A stretch of 64,000 nt of DNA from Urechis unicinctus (GCA_034190875.2 CM067348.1:7955563-8019562); one strand, 5' to 3'. Counted from the stretch's first letter, positions 25,331-37,439 are shown. Notes: generated by a model not told the origin, from the letters alone. Numbers and translations: made by a program.

Positions 25331-25440
25331 GGGCCTGGCTAACAAAGTTGTCAGACGCATAACCGTATTTTTGGTCCACTTATTATCGATTCTATAATGT
25401 AGCCATGTTTTACTGCACGAAGAATAAGAGTCGTTACATT

Positions 25441-25596
25441 AATGCGTCGTGCAACGCGTCGTGCAACGCGTCGTGCAATGCGTCGTGCAATGCGTTGTGC
25501 AATGCGTCGTGCAATGCGTTGTGCAATGCGACGTGCAATGTGTCGTGCAATGCGACGTGCAATGTGTCGTGCAATGCGACGTGCAATGTGTCGTGT
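25441..25596 (+). repeat. 12-bp minisatellite encoding N-x-S/T-C tetrapeptides
   Basis: Thirteen exact-length 12-bp units (AATGCGTCGTGC type) without any indel. In the plus-strand frame that stays open from 25405 to 25650 they read N-A/V-S/T-C repeatedly (NAL in two units), so nearly every unit is an N-glycosylation sequon followed by cysteine. The last six units alternate NATC and NVSC, a 24-bp higher-order pattern. Two minus-strand frames are open too, as expected for a stop-free unit of 12 bp, so openness alone is not evidence of coding. Confidence 0.95.
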
Positions 25597-25849
25597 GACC
25601 CTGTAGACGAGATGCTGCCAATATATATTTTCTATTCCCACATGAAGTGAGCCTGTAACGGGCAGTTGGAGTTAAATCGGTGGAGGGGATCGTGCGAGAG
25701 TAAACCAGCGGTATTTGAAAAAAAACGGGACGGAGGTGTTTTACAAACGAGACGATAATCAGTTTAACGGACGCTTTGTGAAACTGTGCATCTATCAGTT
25801 GTCCTCTGTACCTTGCAACAGCGAGCATTAATACTTTATGTCATGTGCT

Positions 25850-27050
25850 CATACACTACAAATAATAATGCACGAATAATTGAAACAATTCCTATTTAGA
25901 ATTACCAAAATGTACTAAAGACAAAATAAGCAATCATTCCCTCTCTTATATATCATTGCCAAGTTTGCTTACTGCTAGATAAGGTGAAGAATCAATAATT
26001 CGATATGTCAAGCGACATGTTTCACTCAATAGATGATGTCACCTATGTACAATTGGCCTACAAAATAAAAGCGGTTTCAAACTAGCAACAGATATGCTTG
26101 TATTAGTGTCCTCCATTGCGGTACTCATTCTACCTAGCTAATTACGAAAATACCTACATAGTGCTACTTGATGTGTGCCTATTCCAGCATTCTCAATAGG
26201 AATACTTAGAGGGGAAACAGTGTCTAGGCACGAACTACTCTGAGTGCCATTCAATGTATCAATTATTATTTCTCGTTCTGGCGACACAGTGTAAACATGT
26301 TCATATGTCAGTGACGCAGATAAATTCTTATAGCTAATGTAGAACCATTGCACGAAAGAAGGTGAGTGTTCGTGTGGAAAGGTTTCTTACCATCCACAAT
26401 GTAGACTATTCATATATGTAATATTTTGGCGACATATAGTAATACAAGACTTTACCATAGCCCCCACCCCCACTCTACCCACTCCCCTAATGAATGACTG
26501 TTCTGGTAGACAATGACGATAATGTTTATATCTTATTGGTAAATCCATGAGTCTGTATCAGCAATCAGGTCATTATGAAAGCGCACTGTACATATATCAT
26601 AATTCTCTCGGTGAAGTACATGTGCAAGCTTAGCCATCCTCAATTGTTAATTAGATGCACAACCCCTTAGGTGAGATTAAACCCCTGGTTCCATAACAAT
26701 AATTAATATGCGTTTGATTGAGCTGGTCGGATGAAAAATCCTAGTTCTGCTACCAGTGCTTACCTGCGCATATGTTTCGAACCAAGCGCGACGCGAATAC
26801 TTGGTGAGCTATCATGGAATCGCTACCGGTGAGCCATAAGCAGATCAAATCTGATCACAGCTACAGCTAGCAATGTGTGGATGATAGCCAGTGATCTTAA
26901 GAAGATGGATAATTTAGGGCATGAAAAATCGATGCATGGTATAGAGCATTAACTATATCACCACATACATTATAGTATGGTTGTTCTTGATGCGATACCC
27001 ATGGTATATGTTGCCGTTGGTTAATATATAGGTACAAAAGATTGCCTTTA
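25850..27050 (+). repeat. Diverged duplication block Q, copy 1
   Basis: Aligns along its length with 35690-36800. Paired anchors: CATTCCTATTT/ATTCCTATTT (25890, 35710), GGTACTCATTCTACCT/GCACTCATTCTACCT (26120, 35950), GGTTGTTCTTGATG/GGTTGTTTTTGTTG (26980, 36715), and the GTACAAAA stretch that follows. Identity by eye is perhaps 60-70%. It is an old local duplication carrying no clear gene. Confidence 0.7.
26461..26488 (-). other. C-rich tract, G-quadruplex-capable on minus strand
   Basis: Runs C5, C5, C3 and C4 with loops of 1, 6 and 3 nt meet the four-tract rule on the complementary strand. Confidence 0.5.
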
Positions 27051-27906
27051 GCTTTACATCAGTTAGAGGTTAAGGTAAATGATCCTATTCGAGCGGTATA
27101 ATGAATGTAGAATTGTACGGGCGCCACTCGCTGCTGCACCACATTTAGGGGACACCTGTAGACATACTTCTGTAAGTTAGTGCGCAAGGTCGATCGTGCC
27201 TCACCGACGGAATAGCTCTGTAGCGATTTAACGTGTGCATGACTTAACGGCTGTGCCAGAATGTATGGCAATAAGTAAATGTTCGAGTAATGCCATGCGG
27301 ATGATATGTAAATACGAAGTATAAACGAGTTCATCTTGCATTATGTTTTGTCTCTTAATATTTTCGATATGTGTACAGAGAAGAGTTGAAGGATAAGACA
27401 TGTTGATTCTGAATTTCAACTTTGCAATTGATTGGTATTGAGTTGCAAGTAATGTCCAAGGGACCATCCATGGATTGAAAAATCATTGCCACCCGATGTT
27501 CACCATATCTGTCTAGTGCTTTACATTATAAAAAGTGCTGGGCAGTGCGTGTTGACAAACGCAACCACTAAGTTAGAACAAATAACGCTGGTGCTTACCT
27601 GCTGTTAATCTATATTGACACATAGTGATCACAAAGATACATCAATCTACACTGTTGTGGTCAATAACGATCATATACTAAATTATCAAACATAAAAATC
27701 ACCACCCAAACCGTCAAAAAGTTACCATTGCATAAATGGTTACTGGTTTATGAGGGAGAACTGGCTCCAATCTCATCACTGTTTGTCAATTTAAATAAGG
27801 TTAACTGCGATAACGAAGAATAAATTGATCAGCTTTGAATGTATTTCGAGGGGGAAATAAGAACATTCGAATTGTTTTTCATACACCTCAGTTGCGTAAA
27901 CAATGA

Positions 27907-28083
27907 ATGTATGTGGTAAATTGTGTCATACCGCATACGCCTCCAATTCAAGTTGCTACCATCATTGGTGATGGCATGATGTCGGCGCCGTACGTTGTGT
28001 CACATTGGTGGGTGACTGAGCTCCATTACAAGATAAATAACAGCGGAAACAGCTACACAGGCTGCGTTGATTTGGCATGGAGG
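27907..28083 (+). pseudogene. CCP/Sushi-like exon ending at a consensus donor
   Basis: The frame reads NCVIPHTPP, later YVVSHWWVTELHYKINNSG, then TGCVDLAW, and runs into AGG/GTAAGA, a near-consensus donor at 28084. This gives C1-x2-P, a Tyr, a V.. stretch, Y-K-I-N-N-S for GY.L.GS, the third cysteine and a Trp five residues on, in CCP order. The second cysteine appears to be Thr. The start is unclear because a TGA lies two codons before the open part. It sits downstream of block Q, and a partly similar candidate (TGC near its donor) follows block Q' at 37251. Confidence 0.42.
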
Positions 28084-28129
28084 GTAAGAAAAGTTATATG
28101 CGTTACAAGTCGCTTGCACCACCGGTAGA

Positions 28130-29860
28130 TGGTCAGACGAAAGTTATTTGGATAAATATATGTAGCTTTCAAAGGATGCATGCGTTCAACGTGACGCTAA
28201 GCATCACGGTCACACAGATAACAACTTTTTCCGTATGAAGGGCCATTTAGCTCTGATTCTATGAAACCTGTGAGTAGCTAGATTATAGGAAACATATCTC
28301 GTGAAACTGCATTTTATGTCGAAGTGCACGAAGTTGTTTACTAAACATACTCGCCAGGTGATCAAGGTTCAAGCAAACTACAAAAGCATCAAACGTGTTA
28401 CCAAATAGTGTTTTAGTTCATTTGAAGATTGCTTTAAACTAAGGTAACGGATATTGATTGTTGTAACGCCTCCAAGGGGCCCCCAAAGTGGCATGGCCAA
28501 CTTCACCTGACCAGAATGTGAACCCACTACGACGGTAGTATAATCGGATTGCGTTAAGACCAACTTGACACTGTTATGTTGATATATGTACATCGAATTG
28601 ATGATCGATTATGTTACGCAGGATATTTTCGTGTATTTAGCATGACTGAATGCTGCTTATGAAATAGGCACTCATGCCTATGGTTGACGTTTATGGAATA
28701 ATCAATTTCAAACCCAGATCTCGCTCTGTTTAATGAACATTACTGTAACAGTGTGAGCTAAATTAGCGGTGATCCATCACCATGCCTTTTTTGGAGGCTA
28801 ACGCTGTAAATCTATTCGTGTTGGATGTACCTATTTAGTTTTAATTATTGTTAACACTTAATCTAAAATAGGAACCATACATGGTCCGCAAGTACTTAAT
28901 TAATTATTCAGTTTATTGGGAACTAAATGGACAAGGATGGGTATCCTGTCAAATAACATTGAGAAACGCATTTGGTTTGACGTGACGTAGCTGATCTTGG
29001 TTGTGCATGGGGTTGTATTCTTTCAACTTGGTGAGCTCCCCTAAAAACCAAGACTTTGCAGGACTACAACAAAAGCCAAGTGACATTTGGTTTAAAATGA
29101 TAAATCTATAACCGTCCACACATTTATAAAGTAATATTGCGGTAGTGTGTCCAGGTAACTTGGCAATTCATACCTCTGTACTGCAGGCTGTAAATAAAGT
29201 TAATTGAATAGTTTCCGGACGATATGATCTTTGATTGAGCAGAATTGAATACCTGAACGGTGCCTCTATGCTCCAAGATTTATAATCAGATACATGTTTA
29301 ACTACTCACCTATTGACCACCTCATAACAAATATTCCCTTAAATCAGAGTTTGGTAGAACTTGTTTAGATGTCCATTGCTATGTCTTGAAAGGCTCGATA
29401 ACATTAAGTTGTATAAATATCAATACAGAACAAGGTCACAAAATGCCAATTCATATGTAGCATCAGCTTTTGCAACAGTAAGACATTTGCCCATTTATCA
29501 TTCCCCCTAATTGTTCTATCCCAGCTTCACCTGACATTTATTTGTTTTGTGGGGGTCCTAAGTCTTTCTCAAGTGGTAAACATATGCTACTTGCCAATCA
29601 ACATCAACTACTAACTGTCTTTTTTAATTCACTGCGGCAATGCGATCTTTATCAATCAAGTTGCTATTTGCCTGTCATTTGATGACTCAGTTATATAATT
29701 TGCTGGCCTACATAGTTTAAAAATCGATCAATGCTGCATGGAAGTGTTCTCTGTAGCATTTATCGAGAAGGATTGCACTTAGTGATTATGTCCCATTCAC
29801 CACAGAACAGAAAGACTTAACAGGTGGTTCTGAGAGAGAAACATACTTCAAAATAACCTC
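28130..29860. other. Diverged repeat-unit DNA without a clear gene
   Basis: A stretch around 28620-29020 aligns weakly with 21840-22210: shared CATGACT..ATGCT, then GCATTTGGTTTGACG followed by GCTGATC.TGGTT. Near 29390-29450 it shares AATATCAATACAGAAC with 38333. No supportable frame. Confidence 0.5.
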
Positions 29861-29905
29861 TCGTGAAAAAGTACCTCGGTTTATACTGCGGTTTTTTCAT
29901 TGCCA

Positions 29906-30123
29906 GGAAGAGCATGGAATGTGGTCAAGCAGGTACATGTACATTGTTGAACGGCGCACGTGGTGGCTCTGTTTTTCCCGTTATGCATACACTACTCAGG
30001 GTTGCTAATTATTTGGTATGTTTTGAAACCCATTTGATCAAAAACAGTGGTTTGCGTCTTTTTTCTGAAACAAATGTTTGTTCCTTAAAAAACGTATGGG
30101 TTTCTGATCAAGTATTGTCTTAG
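29906..30123 (+). pseudogene. CCP/Sushi-like exon, well patterned
   Basis: After a strong acceptor (GGTTTTTTCATTGCCAG) the frame reads GTCTLLNGARGG, then LLRVANYLVCFETHLI, SGLRLF, NVCSLKNVW. All the main CCP landmarks appear in order: first cysteine with N-G just after it, second cysteine preceded by a hydrophobic Tyr stretch, a Gly, third cysteine, and Trp six residues after it. The fourth cysteine is missing. A possible donor (CAA/GTATTG) lies just before the TAG. The domain length is normal. Frame phase at the acceptor is 2 rather than the usual 1. It pairs with the next candidate 200 bp downstream. Confidence 0.5.
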
Positions 30124-30319
30124 GAATGCTGCTAACACTATCAACTAAAGCATTGGAAGCACTTGCATACATTCTGACTTTTCGATGCGTTTTCCTGAGA
30201 AACCTCCACAAAAATTGCGATTGACGGGGTCCACAAGTCCATATCATCATGGGGTCGTAATGAATGGTGTGCGATATTGGTAATATTTGCATTCACCATA
30301 TTCCTTCCCAATAATCTAG

Positions 30320-30588
30320 CTTGCAGTATCAACACATTGCCCCATGCTAGTTCACTCTATTCCTGTCCAATGCCCCGTGCTATCAACGGTACTCAAATAC
30401 CGGACGTCATTATCAACCATCGCGTTCCCGATTCGTTGATGAAGATAAATTGTTGTGATGCATATGCGCTGGACAGCATCATAGGATTTAATAATTGCGT
30501 CCGATGGCTTTTTGTGATACCACATGGAAATAAGGAGAGAACTTTCGAAAATTATTCTACTGGTTTATGTAGTCATGCGAGCATATAA
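30320..30588 (+). pseudogene. CCP/Sushi-like exon, well patterned
   Basis: From a phase-1 acceptor (CAATAATCTAG) the frame reads YSCPMPRAINGTQIPD, then SLMKINCCDAYALDS, then NNCVRW and VIP. On the CCP ruler this gives C1-P with I-N-G-T, Ile8, Cys10, Tyr14, Leu16, then the third cysteine and a nearby Trp. Gly3, Gly13 and Gly18 are Asp, Ala and Ser, each one base away from a Gly codon. The fourth cysteine is absent, no donor survives where one is expected (CATGGAAATA), and a TAA ends the frame at 30588. This is the most Sushi-like peptide in the window. Confidence 0.55.
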
Positions 30589-31114
30589 CTTCATTGGATT
30601 TAATTAAGGTCTAACTTCACAGCGTAAGAAAAAATAAATGAGCATCGATTGATATATTCTTATGATAACCGACAATGTATTGCAGCTAGAGACACCATAA
30701 ACCGTAACGTTATGTGTTTCAAGAATTCCAAGAATTACCTCTTCGAATAGTACGCTATAGTCGATGCACAGACTCAATGTTTGCTCCCAGCTACTTTAAG
30801 GCCAGCGTATCAATGTGACAACTAGTGAATATTAAATAACTGCATTTTTCACAACAAATTTGGCGTATGCCTAACATTTGACCATGACAAACAGAAGCGG
30901 CTTATTTGCAATCGCTATAATACCAACGGCGATGGAGCATATTTGAAGGTGTTATCTGTCAACACCAAGTCTTACGGTTACTAAACTGAGGTTGGAAGTT
31001 TCTACCCACTTAGCTAGGTTTACAAAGTAGTGTCCTGGCTATTATTAATTATATTACTTGATATGAAAGCTAAATTTGTCAATATTGTCAATCTTGCAAA
31101 TTAGCTGATGTCGT

Positions 31115-31357
31115 TTAAATGTCTGTTGAACTAAGAGCGCCAAATGGGTTAGACGTGAAGCTAAGGAGTTCATGATAAATGGTGTGGGTAAGTTCTTGTT
31201 GTATATAAAGGGCTGACAACGTCGGGAGAGGAGCCGACTTCGAGCAGCGGATGGCGGATTGCCAGTAGCCGCTGATAGTCAGCAACACAAGGACTAAGTT
31301 CCGAATAGATTTTCGTTTACCGGCTTGCAGGACTAAAAGACTGTGATAGCTTTCCAT
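31115..31357 (-). CDS. 80-codon minus-strand frame over the conserved block (copy 2 of 3)
   Basis: An ATG-started minus-strand frame covers the block shared with 22690-22830 and 63240-63370. Its centre, CSKSAPLPTLSALYIQQELT, differs from the other copies mostly by synonymous or conservative changes. Against the 22.7-kb copy I count about 10 of 18 base differences in third positions. That hints at a coding exon or an ancient mobile-element frame. The plus strand at 31168 reads GTGGGTAAGTTC and a TATATAAAGG box, so a non-coding signal is an alternative. Function unknown. Confidence 0.3.
   Translation of the reverse strand: MESYHSLLVLQAGKRKSIRNLVLVLLTISGYWQSAIRCSKSAPLPTLSALYIQQELTHTIYHELLSFTSNPFGALSSTDI
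31150..31290 (-). repeat. Conserved block, copy 2 of 3
   Basis: See 22690-22830. This copy lies outside the large duplication, so its similarity reflects the older repeat unit or a dispersed element. Confidence 0.5.
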
Positions 31358-31659
31358 AGCATAAGGTGCAGCAAATTAATCAACACAATAAAAAAAGCTT
31401 AAAATTGCAAAATTGTGAGGTGAAGTAATAAAATTGGTTCGTTAACTAAATTCCTAACATAACAATTTCAATGACTGATGAACGTTTATCAGACAATCAA
31501 CGTGGGACATCAACTAAACAAATTAAAATGACAATGTATTCCAGTCTGACGAAATTCGTATTCTATTGTGTAGGAAGCTATTAAGTATGCTGCGAATGTC
31601 TTTACTTATGTCTTTGAGCCGTCCCAGCATAAGCATATGCAGTCCTGAATAGCTCACAG

Positions 31660-31860
31660 AACAGAAAATGCCTAGGTCTGTTAATCACCTGTGATTTGAA
31701 TGGCGTAAAGCAACAACAACTAAATGAGGCAATTAGTGACAAATCGTTTACCCATCGGAACATGGACACACCACACTTGTGGGCGTGATAACGTTTCTAG
31801 CATAATGCCTCATCAGCGCTTGTATCCTTACCAGCCTACATTAGCACCAAATAGCGCACA
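31660..31860 (+). repeat. Diverged repeat pair with 40540-40725
   Basis: AAATCGTTTACCCATCGGAACAT here matches AATTCGTTTAGCCATCGGAATAT at about 40590. Further on, ATAATGCCTCA..GC-CTTG matches ATAAAGCCTCACAATCGTCTTG. An old duplication with no gene content seen. Confidence 0.55.
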
Positions 31861-31899
31861 GTCAACTGCCGTTCATGAATTGGCCAAACAATCTCCATG

Positions 31900-33400
31900 A
31901 AACAAAGCAGCTCTCTAAACGCTAAAGGGCAGCATTAAACACAAGAAAAACAACTAAATTTTGTTGCGTTAATAACAATTACATTGGCTGGCTCAACGCC
32001 TAAACTTTTAATAGGAAGATGAAAAAAGTATCAATCCGTAACACAGGCAATTAATGTAATTATATCATTGTCATCACGTTGGTAACATTTGCCTCAAATA
32101 ATTAATACGGCCGACACTTGATGTGTCGTGTAGGGATTAATTATATTATCTCATGGTAATCAACTGAAAATAGTGCGAACTTAATATTCCACTTCGATGC
32201 GCAAATGCTCTTTTAAATACCAAATGGCTTTAATATTTATCACACTTTGATGTACGCCCATCAAAACGTGTCATTGGCGTAGGTGTAGACACGATACAAG
32301 ATCCGCCAGCACATCGAAGAGCAATAGCTGAAATATACTAGGCCCATGCTGAAAACGAAACACCCGCTGCCTTAGCTGACTAAACGTGCCACAGTTCAAA
32401 TGTCAGACATTGAACCAAACTTGAAACAAACCGATATCCGAATAAAAAATAGCTGTTGCTTTTGATTGCATGTTAAAGGCGACATTTCAATGACAGGATG
32501 CATTCGAGCGTTTGGATTCGCTAAGGGAACATTGAGTAGTACTGTTTGCTAATAAGTGTTTTACGGTATATAGGTAAAAACATAGGGATTATTCCACACC
32601 ACACAAGTGTTGCCTTCTTAATATCGTTCACAGCTGCCCCTCTGCCAGCGTTACGCTCAGCACAGTAATGGCTCCTTGTTACTCACAATCCTTTATTGAC
32701 CTCGCATTTGAAATATAATGAAACAGCGGCTATTATTGTCTCTAAGTCGTGAAGGAGAGACACACTTGGCCATTGGAACATAGTGGAGGAATATTTATTG
32801 GCTTATATTGTTATTCTCGGTAAAAAAAAACTCTTTTATAGAAATGAGCAGCTCCAATTATCATGTTTGCTACGTTCCTTGCCTTGTTTTTGTTAGATAA
32901 GAAAGATAATTTGTATTATCATGTGTGGAAATGCATGCACAATGGCGTCATTGGGTCTTAAAAATACAAACTAAAACTAACGGTTAATTGGCAAGAGGCG
33001 TAGCACATTGCATATTGCACGTAACATGATATCAGCGATAGCTAAATATTCATTGAATCGAGCATGTTGATGAAAGAGAACACTTGTGGAATAAACCAAT
33101 AAGATCCCTGTCGTTCATGGTAGTTCTGTAAATCATGATTCTGACGAGAGCAGGAGTAGTCTATTTGTAAAAATATATGTTTTCTTAAATTGACAAGAGG
33201 TATGAGGGCTATAATTTCATCGAAAACCATCCTGTAAACTTCAAGCATGCAGGCATTGTCTTTTGTATGCCTCGCACACTTACAAGAGGCAACATGGAGA
33301 ACAATTTGATGAAGTCATTGATGAATGGGTTTCATTCATTCGCTTTTGCAACAATCTTTGAAATAACCATGATATATTCAGATTAATCATATTGGTAATT
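31900..33400. other. Non-coding stretch
   Basis: No frame or repeat I can support. AT-rich throughout. Confidence 0.45.
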
Positions 33401-33411
33401 TTTTTCATCAG

Positions 33412-33622
33412 TTGCAATTACAAAGAAAAGCACAATCTATCTGGGCTATCAAAGTACCATCAACCGGAGCTCTGTAGATATAGTCCTGGCTGGTATCTCA
33501 AGTGTTTTCCACTTGCGCGACTTACGTGGTTGCTACTTCATGACGAGAATAATATGACTGCCCGCATAAAACATACCACCTTGGGAGTCTACCTGTACTG
33601 CATGCCTGTAGCATTATTATAG
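33412..33622 (+). pseudogene. CCP/Sushi-like exon relic
   Basis: A strong acceptor (AATTTTTTTCATCAG) opens a frame with SCNYKEKH, then ELCRYSPGWYLKCFPLARLTW. The run G-W-x-L then Cys where Gly18 belongs (GGT to TGT is one change), then Trp where the third Cys belongs (TGG), has the CCP spacing. The second cysteine is a TAT Tyr. The frame ends at TAG 33620. Only G13, W14 and L16 keep consensus residues, so the support is partial. Confidence 0.35.
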
Positions 33623-33649
33623 CGTTTCCCAACAGATCATCGATCGTTT

Positions 33650-35040
33650 TGAATTGGGTAATGTTTAGCATCGTGAGGGAAGGTCTGATATGCCCGCTAT
33701 TTAAATGTGGTTATGAATTATGATCAGTTGCGTCCACCTATTAAAGGGACCAGTTTATAGTCACACTGTAGAATTACTCGAATGAAAAGATGAAGGCTGT
33801 AATGAAACGGCCACACGTACATACAGTCATATATATATAGCACATATTCCAGAGAAAATGCATGATGCACTCAGAATGCATATTATCATAAAGGCAATTG
33901 GCTGACGCTATGAAATAAAAACATTACAACTCTTTATTCATCGCGCGGTCATTTACTATAATTACTTGCTTGTATTGGAGGAATTGTTTAATCAATTGGA
34001 ATCATATAAGGTGCATGATATGTGCATATAGCCTGATAAGTGAGTGACTCCCATGCCATTTTGGGTGCTCTTAACATTGCAGTTAATACTTGTTGCCCAG
34101 TATATATAAGAATTTGTCAGACAAAAGAATAAATTTAGCAGTAATGTTGGACAATGTTGTTGACTTCATCTCCAATGGCCAATTTGCATTCTACTATGTG
34201 AGTAATTTAAATACATCTTCAACAACTAACGTCTATCATCGACATGACAGACACCCATATGGTGCTTCCGTATAAGCATGAGGTCTTCATATCCCTGTGC
34301 TTTGTGTGGTTAGGGATTGTACCACAAATTACTTGACATCAATTTATTCTCATTGCTGCATTTGCTTGTACACAGTACAAGTACACAGCAAGTGTTATGT
34401 TTTGACTGCAATATATAACTGACAATTATCTATAATGAGTGCAGCCAATTTTGTACACTCCTTCGTTTCAGCCCATTCTACATATCACTGCAAATATTTC
34501 TCATCTTGCGCTTTACATAAAAAGTGTTAGATATTAAGGTACATATTCTTCGATGTATTTGTTTGTGTGATTGCTAAAGTCATCATTCCATAGCAGACAG
34601 CTTATCTCGCAAGGACAAATGAAATCAGCATATATCAACTTTGTACTCACAAACAGTAACGTGGCACCACCTGAGGCAAGTGATTAAGTAGAGAATAAGT
34701 TAGAGTCAGCAGTTACTGTTGTTGTTTTGGCCCAGTGCTTCTGCTGTTTAAATATAGAACGAACTCTATAGCCGCATGGTTTTGCGAGTCTGCGCGTCAG
34801 AAGCATTAGCTTGTGTTGGGCAAAAATGTTTGGGATTCAGACTAAACGTCAAATTCAACAGCGATAAATTGAGGTGGTGACACACAGCTATGACCTTTCT
34901 TTTTTGAGCAAGTACAAATCAATTGCTTCCTGATTATTTTTAACAGGTAAAATAATTCTTTGATCACATTTTCTTAACAGGACGTTAATGTAAGTCTTTG
35001 TGCTTATTTAGGTGTGAGACTGCATTTATCGGGATTATAT
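33650..35040. other. Non-coding stretch
   Basis: A 61-codon frame at 34090-34275 follows a usable acceptor (TTGCCCAG) but has no recognisable domain. Otherwise nothing seen. Confidence 0.4.
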
Positions 35041-35140
35041 GTAAATGCAAGTGTATTCCCTGTACAATATCATTGTTAGACTAACTAAGAATTACAGCTC
35101 TATATATCAATTTAACCTTAAAGTGATATATTATGTAATG

Positions 35141-35341
35141 GCAGCTGACGTCCATGGCTTGAGATCACAAGCTACAAACTGCCACGTGCAACCCAAACTG
35201 GTCGTATCATCGAGCAAAACATTTCATCCATGCATCATATTGAGAATCATATGGCCAACTGATAAATATATCGCAGGTGCTGGGCACCTATCCAGTTTTT
35301 CTAGAAACTTGCTAAGCATTAATTTTGACTCTTCTGTCTAA
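35141..35341 (+). pseudogene. CCP/Sushi-like relic with all later cysteines replaced
   Basis: The frame reads NCHVQPKLVVSSSKTF followed by ILRIIWPTDKYIAGAGH. On the CCP ruler it gives Phe0, Cys3, Leu6, Ile8, Trp10, Ile16, Gly18. The spacing is exact, but Gly3 is Cys, Cys10 is Trp (TGG) and the third cysteine position is Ser. First cysteine and Pro are kept. A TAA closes it at 35341. If real, it is a dead module; the cysteine pairs could not form. Confidence 0.33.
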
Positions 35342-35689
35342 ACATTTCACCCTACACAATTTTGATTAGTGTCCTAGGATTTATTCGTACACAAATGTCG
35401 GGGGATATATTGCAAGCTGTGTCCATTCAGAAGCTTGGTCGGTCGTATTGTGGTCATTAATGTGTCACCTGACGCTGACGGAGAGAGGCTGTCAATAACC
35501 TCGCTATTCTCTATGCACTCTAACACAGTGCTTGCAGCAGGCAGAGCTTGGTAGAAGGGATTGCGACAATGAAAGATCGGGACTAGAGTTTTTTAAGGTC
35601 ATGGAAATGACTGGTAGATGCTGCTTGTCTGACTCCTAGACAGCGTGTGCGTCAGCTAGATGCACTTAGTAACTTGCAATATTAGAAAT

Positions 35690-36800
35690 ATTGCACGTAG
35701 AAGTGAAGCCATTCCTATTTAAAATCACCTAAATGTACCGACGACATCTACGGCAATAAGTAATTATCTTGTATCTTCCATTCCATTGCCAAAGTTTGGT
35801 ACTGTAAGAAAAGGTGATTAATCAGTAATATCATGTTGCGAAGATCATTTTCTACTTAATATAAGTTGTCACCTAAACATAGACGTCTTGCAAAATATAA
35901 GCATATTCCATTGTTAATATATATGCTGGTATTGGTCACTTCCATTTAGGCACTCATTCTACCTCTGAGGTACGGTCATCTTGTATAAGCGACTTCTTAC
36001 AAGCATGATACCTACAAAGAGCAGCAATGAGTGCGCATATTGTGAGAGAATGTATATAAACAGGGCAGGAATACAATGTCAGGGTACAAAACACTTTGTA
36101 AGGCACTCACGAGAAGAATATGTTCTCGTGTAGAATGAACGAAGGCGAGTAGCTATGTGCCAAACCTTACTGCCATTTACAAAAGAGAATAATTCGACTA
36201 AAACCATGCTATCACTCCCCTCTCTACTAAAGACAGCGTATATAGCTTATTTGAAAAGCCGTGTGCCTTTATAACTGATTCGGTCATTATGATGGGCATT
36301 AGATATCGACAACACATTAAGTAAAGTGTGTGTGCACGTTACACCGCCCCTGGTATTATGGAACATCGAGGAGATTCACTACCCCATTGACGCATCATCA
36401 AAGTAATTGCAACCCATAATAATAATGGACCGATAATCCCATTGTCGGAACTTTCCGCTGTTACTGAACAAGCGTTTGATCGAGCTTGTCTGATGAACAG
36501 CCTGGTTCTGCCATGGTTGCAAACCTGCCCACAGGTTACAATCGAATAGTGAGGCAATCACTTGGCGAGCTATTGTGTAATCGCCAATAACCGATAATTG
36601 TTAGCAAACGGTAGGTCGTAACGAATTGCAGTTACAGCAAGCAAGATATCTTGAGAACAAGGAATATTAGGGCAATAGAGTTAGAAATAAATCCCCAAAA
36701 CGATTACGGCATGGTTGTTTTTGTTGTGATACAAATGATATATGTAGCCATCCGTTAATTTATGGGTACAAAAACCTCAACTATAACTGTACATTTGGAT
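35690..36800 (+). repeat. Diverged duplication block Q, copy 2
   Basis: Partner of 25850-27050, same orientation and order of anchors, with many small indels. Frames inside it (for example 36339-36557 minus) are not shared with the partner, so they are probably accidental. Confidence 0.7.
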
Positions 36801-37250
36801 GCGTCTAGAGGTTCAATTTTTGTTAAAGTAGATGGTCAACCGTGCCTTACCGTTAGAATCGTTCTGCAGCTACTTTCTGTACCAGCAGTTTTATCCATTA
36901 TGTTTAGACGGACGTATTGATCAAGTGCGTAATAGTTTGGGCAATGTCAAGCTGATATTTGTGAAATGATTAGTTTAAAGATGTAGGATGGAATTGAACA
37001 GGTGAACTTGCCAATGTATTTGTGATAGTTAGTGGTGCTGAAAGAATCTTAGCTTGAAAGACAAAAGAACAAACGATAAGTTGTACTGATTTGATTTCGA
37101 GAGACTGAGCTGTCACTTGATATGTATAGATGCCCTTAGGGAGCTAGAATTTGCCACGAATTATTGATACGGCTAACTCATGTAATCGTGCATGAGTAAC
37201 TGTATCACATGGCCGATGACTATGACTACAATCGAATGTTTTCATTTCAG

Positions 37251-37335
37251 CCACCGGATATATTGACCGCTACGTAAATGAAGAAAATATCCAACAGACA
37301 GGATGCGGATCACCATTAGTACTGCCAATATACAG
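37251..37335 (+). other. Small candidate exon with both splice sites
   Basis: TTTTCATTTCAG precedes and CAG/GTACTG follows an 85-nt open segment, which reads TGYIDRYVNEEN, then TGCGSPLVLP, in phase 1 from the acceptor. The position after block Q' and the TGC near the donor parallel the candidate at 27907-28083 after block Q. Too short to classify. Confidence 0.28.
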
Positions 37336-37439
37336 GTACTGAGTATTTGCATTCATATTGGTTAGTTAGAAAATTATGCTATCCTGACCAATAACCGTTT
37401 CGTCAAATGCCTGCTTTATCCTGCAATATAGTACCCGGC

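Noticed and set aside
25441..25596. CRISPR array
   Set aside because: The units are contiguous with no spacers, and the window is eukaryotic.
25351..25828. Minus-strand Arg-Ile-Ala and His-Cys-Thr repeat frames
   Set aside because: By-products of the 12-bp minisatellite; the 129-codon one mostly lies in its flank and shows no domain.
26700..26860. tRNA-derived element suggested by a TTCGAACC in block Q
   Set aside because: The partner block at about 36540 has lost it and no box A at proper distance exists in either.
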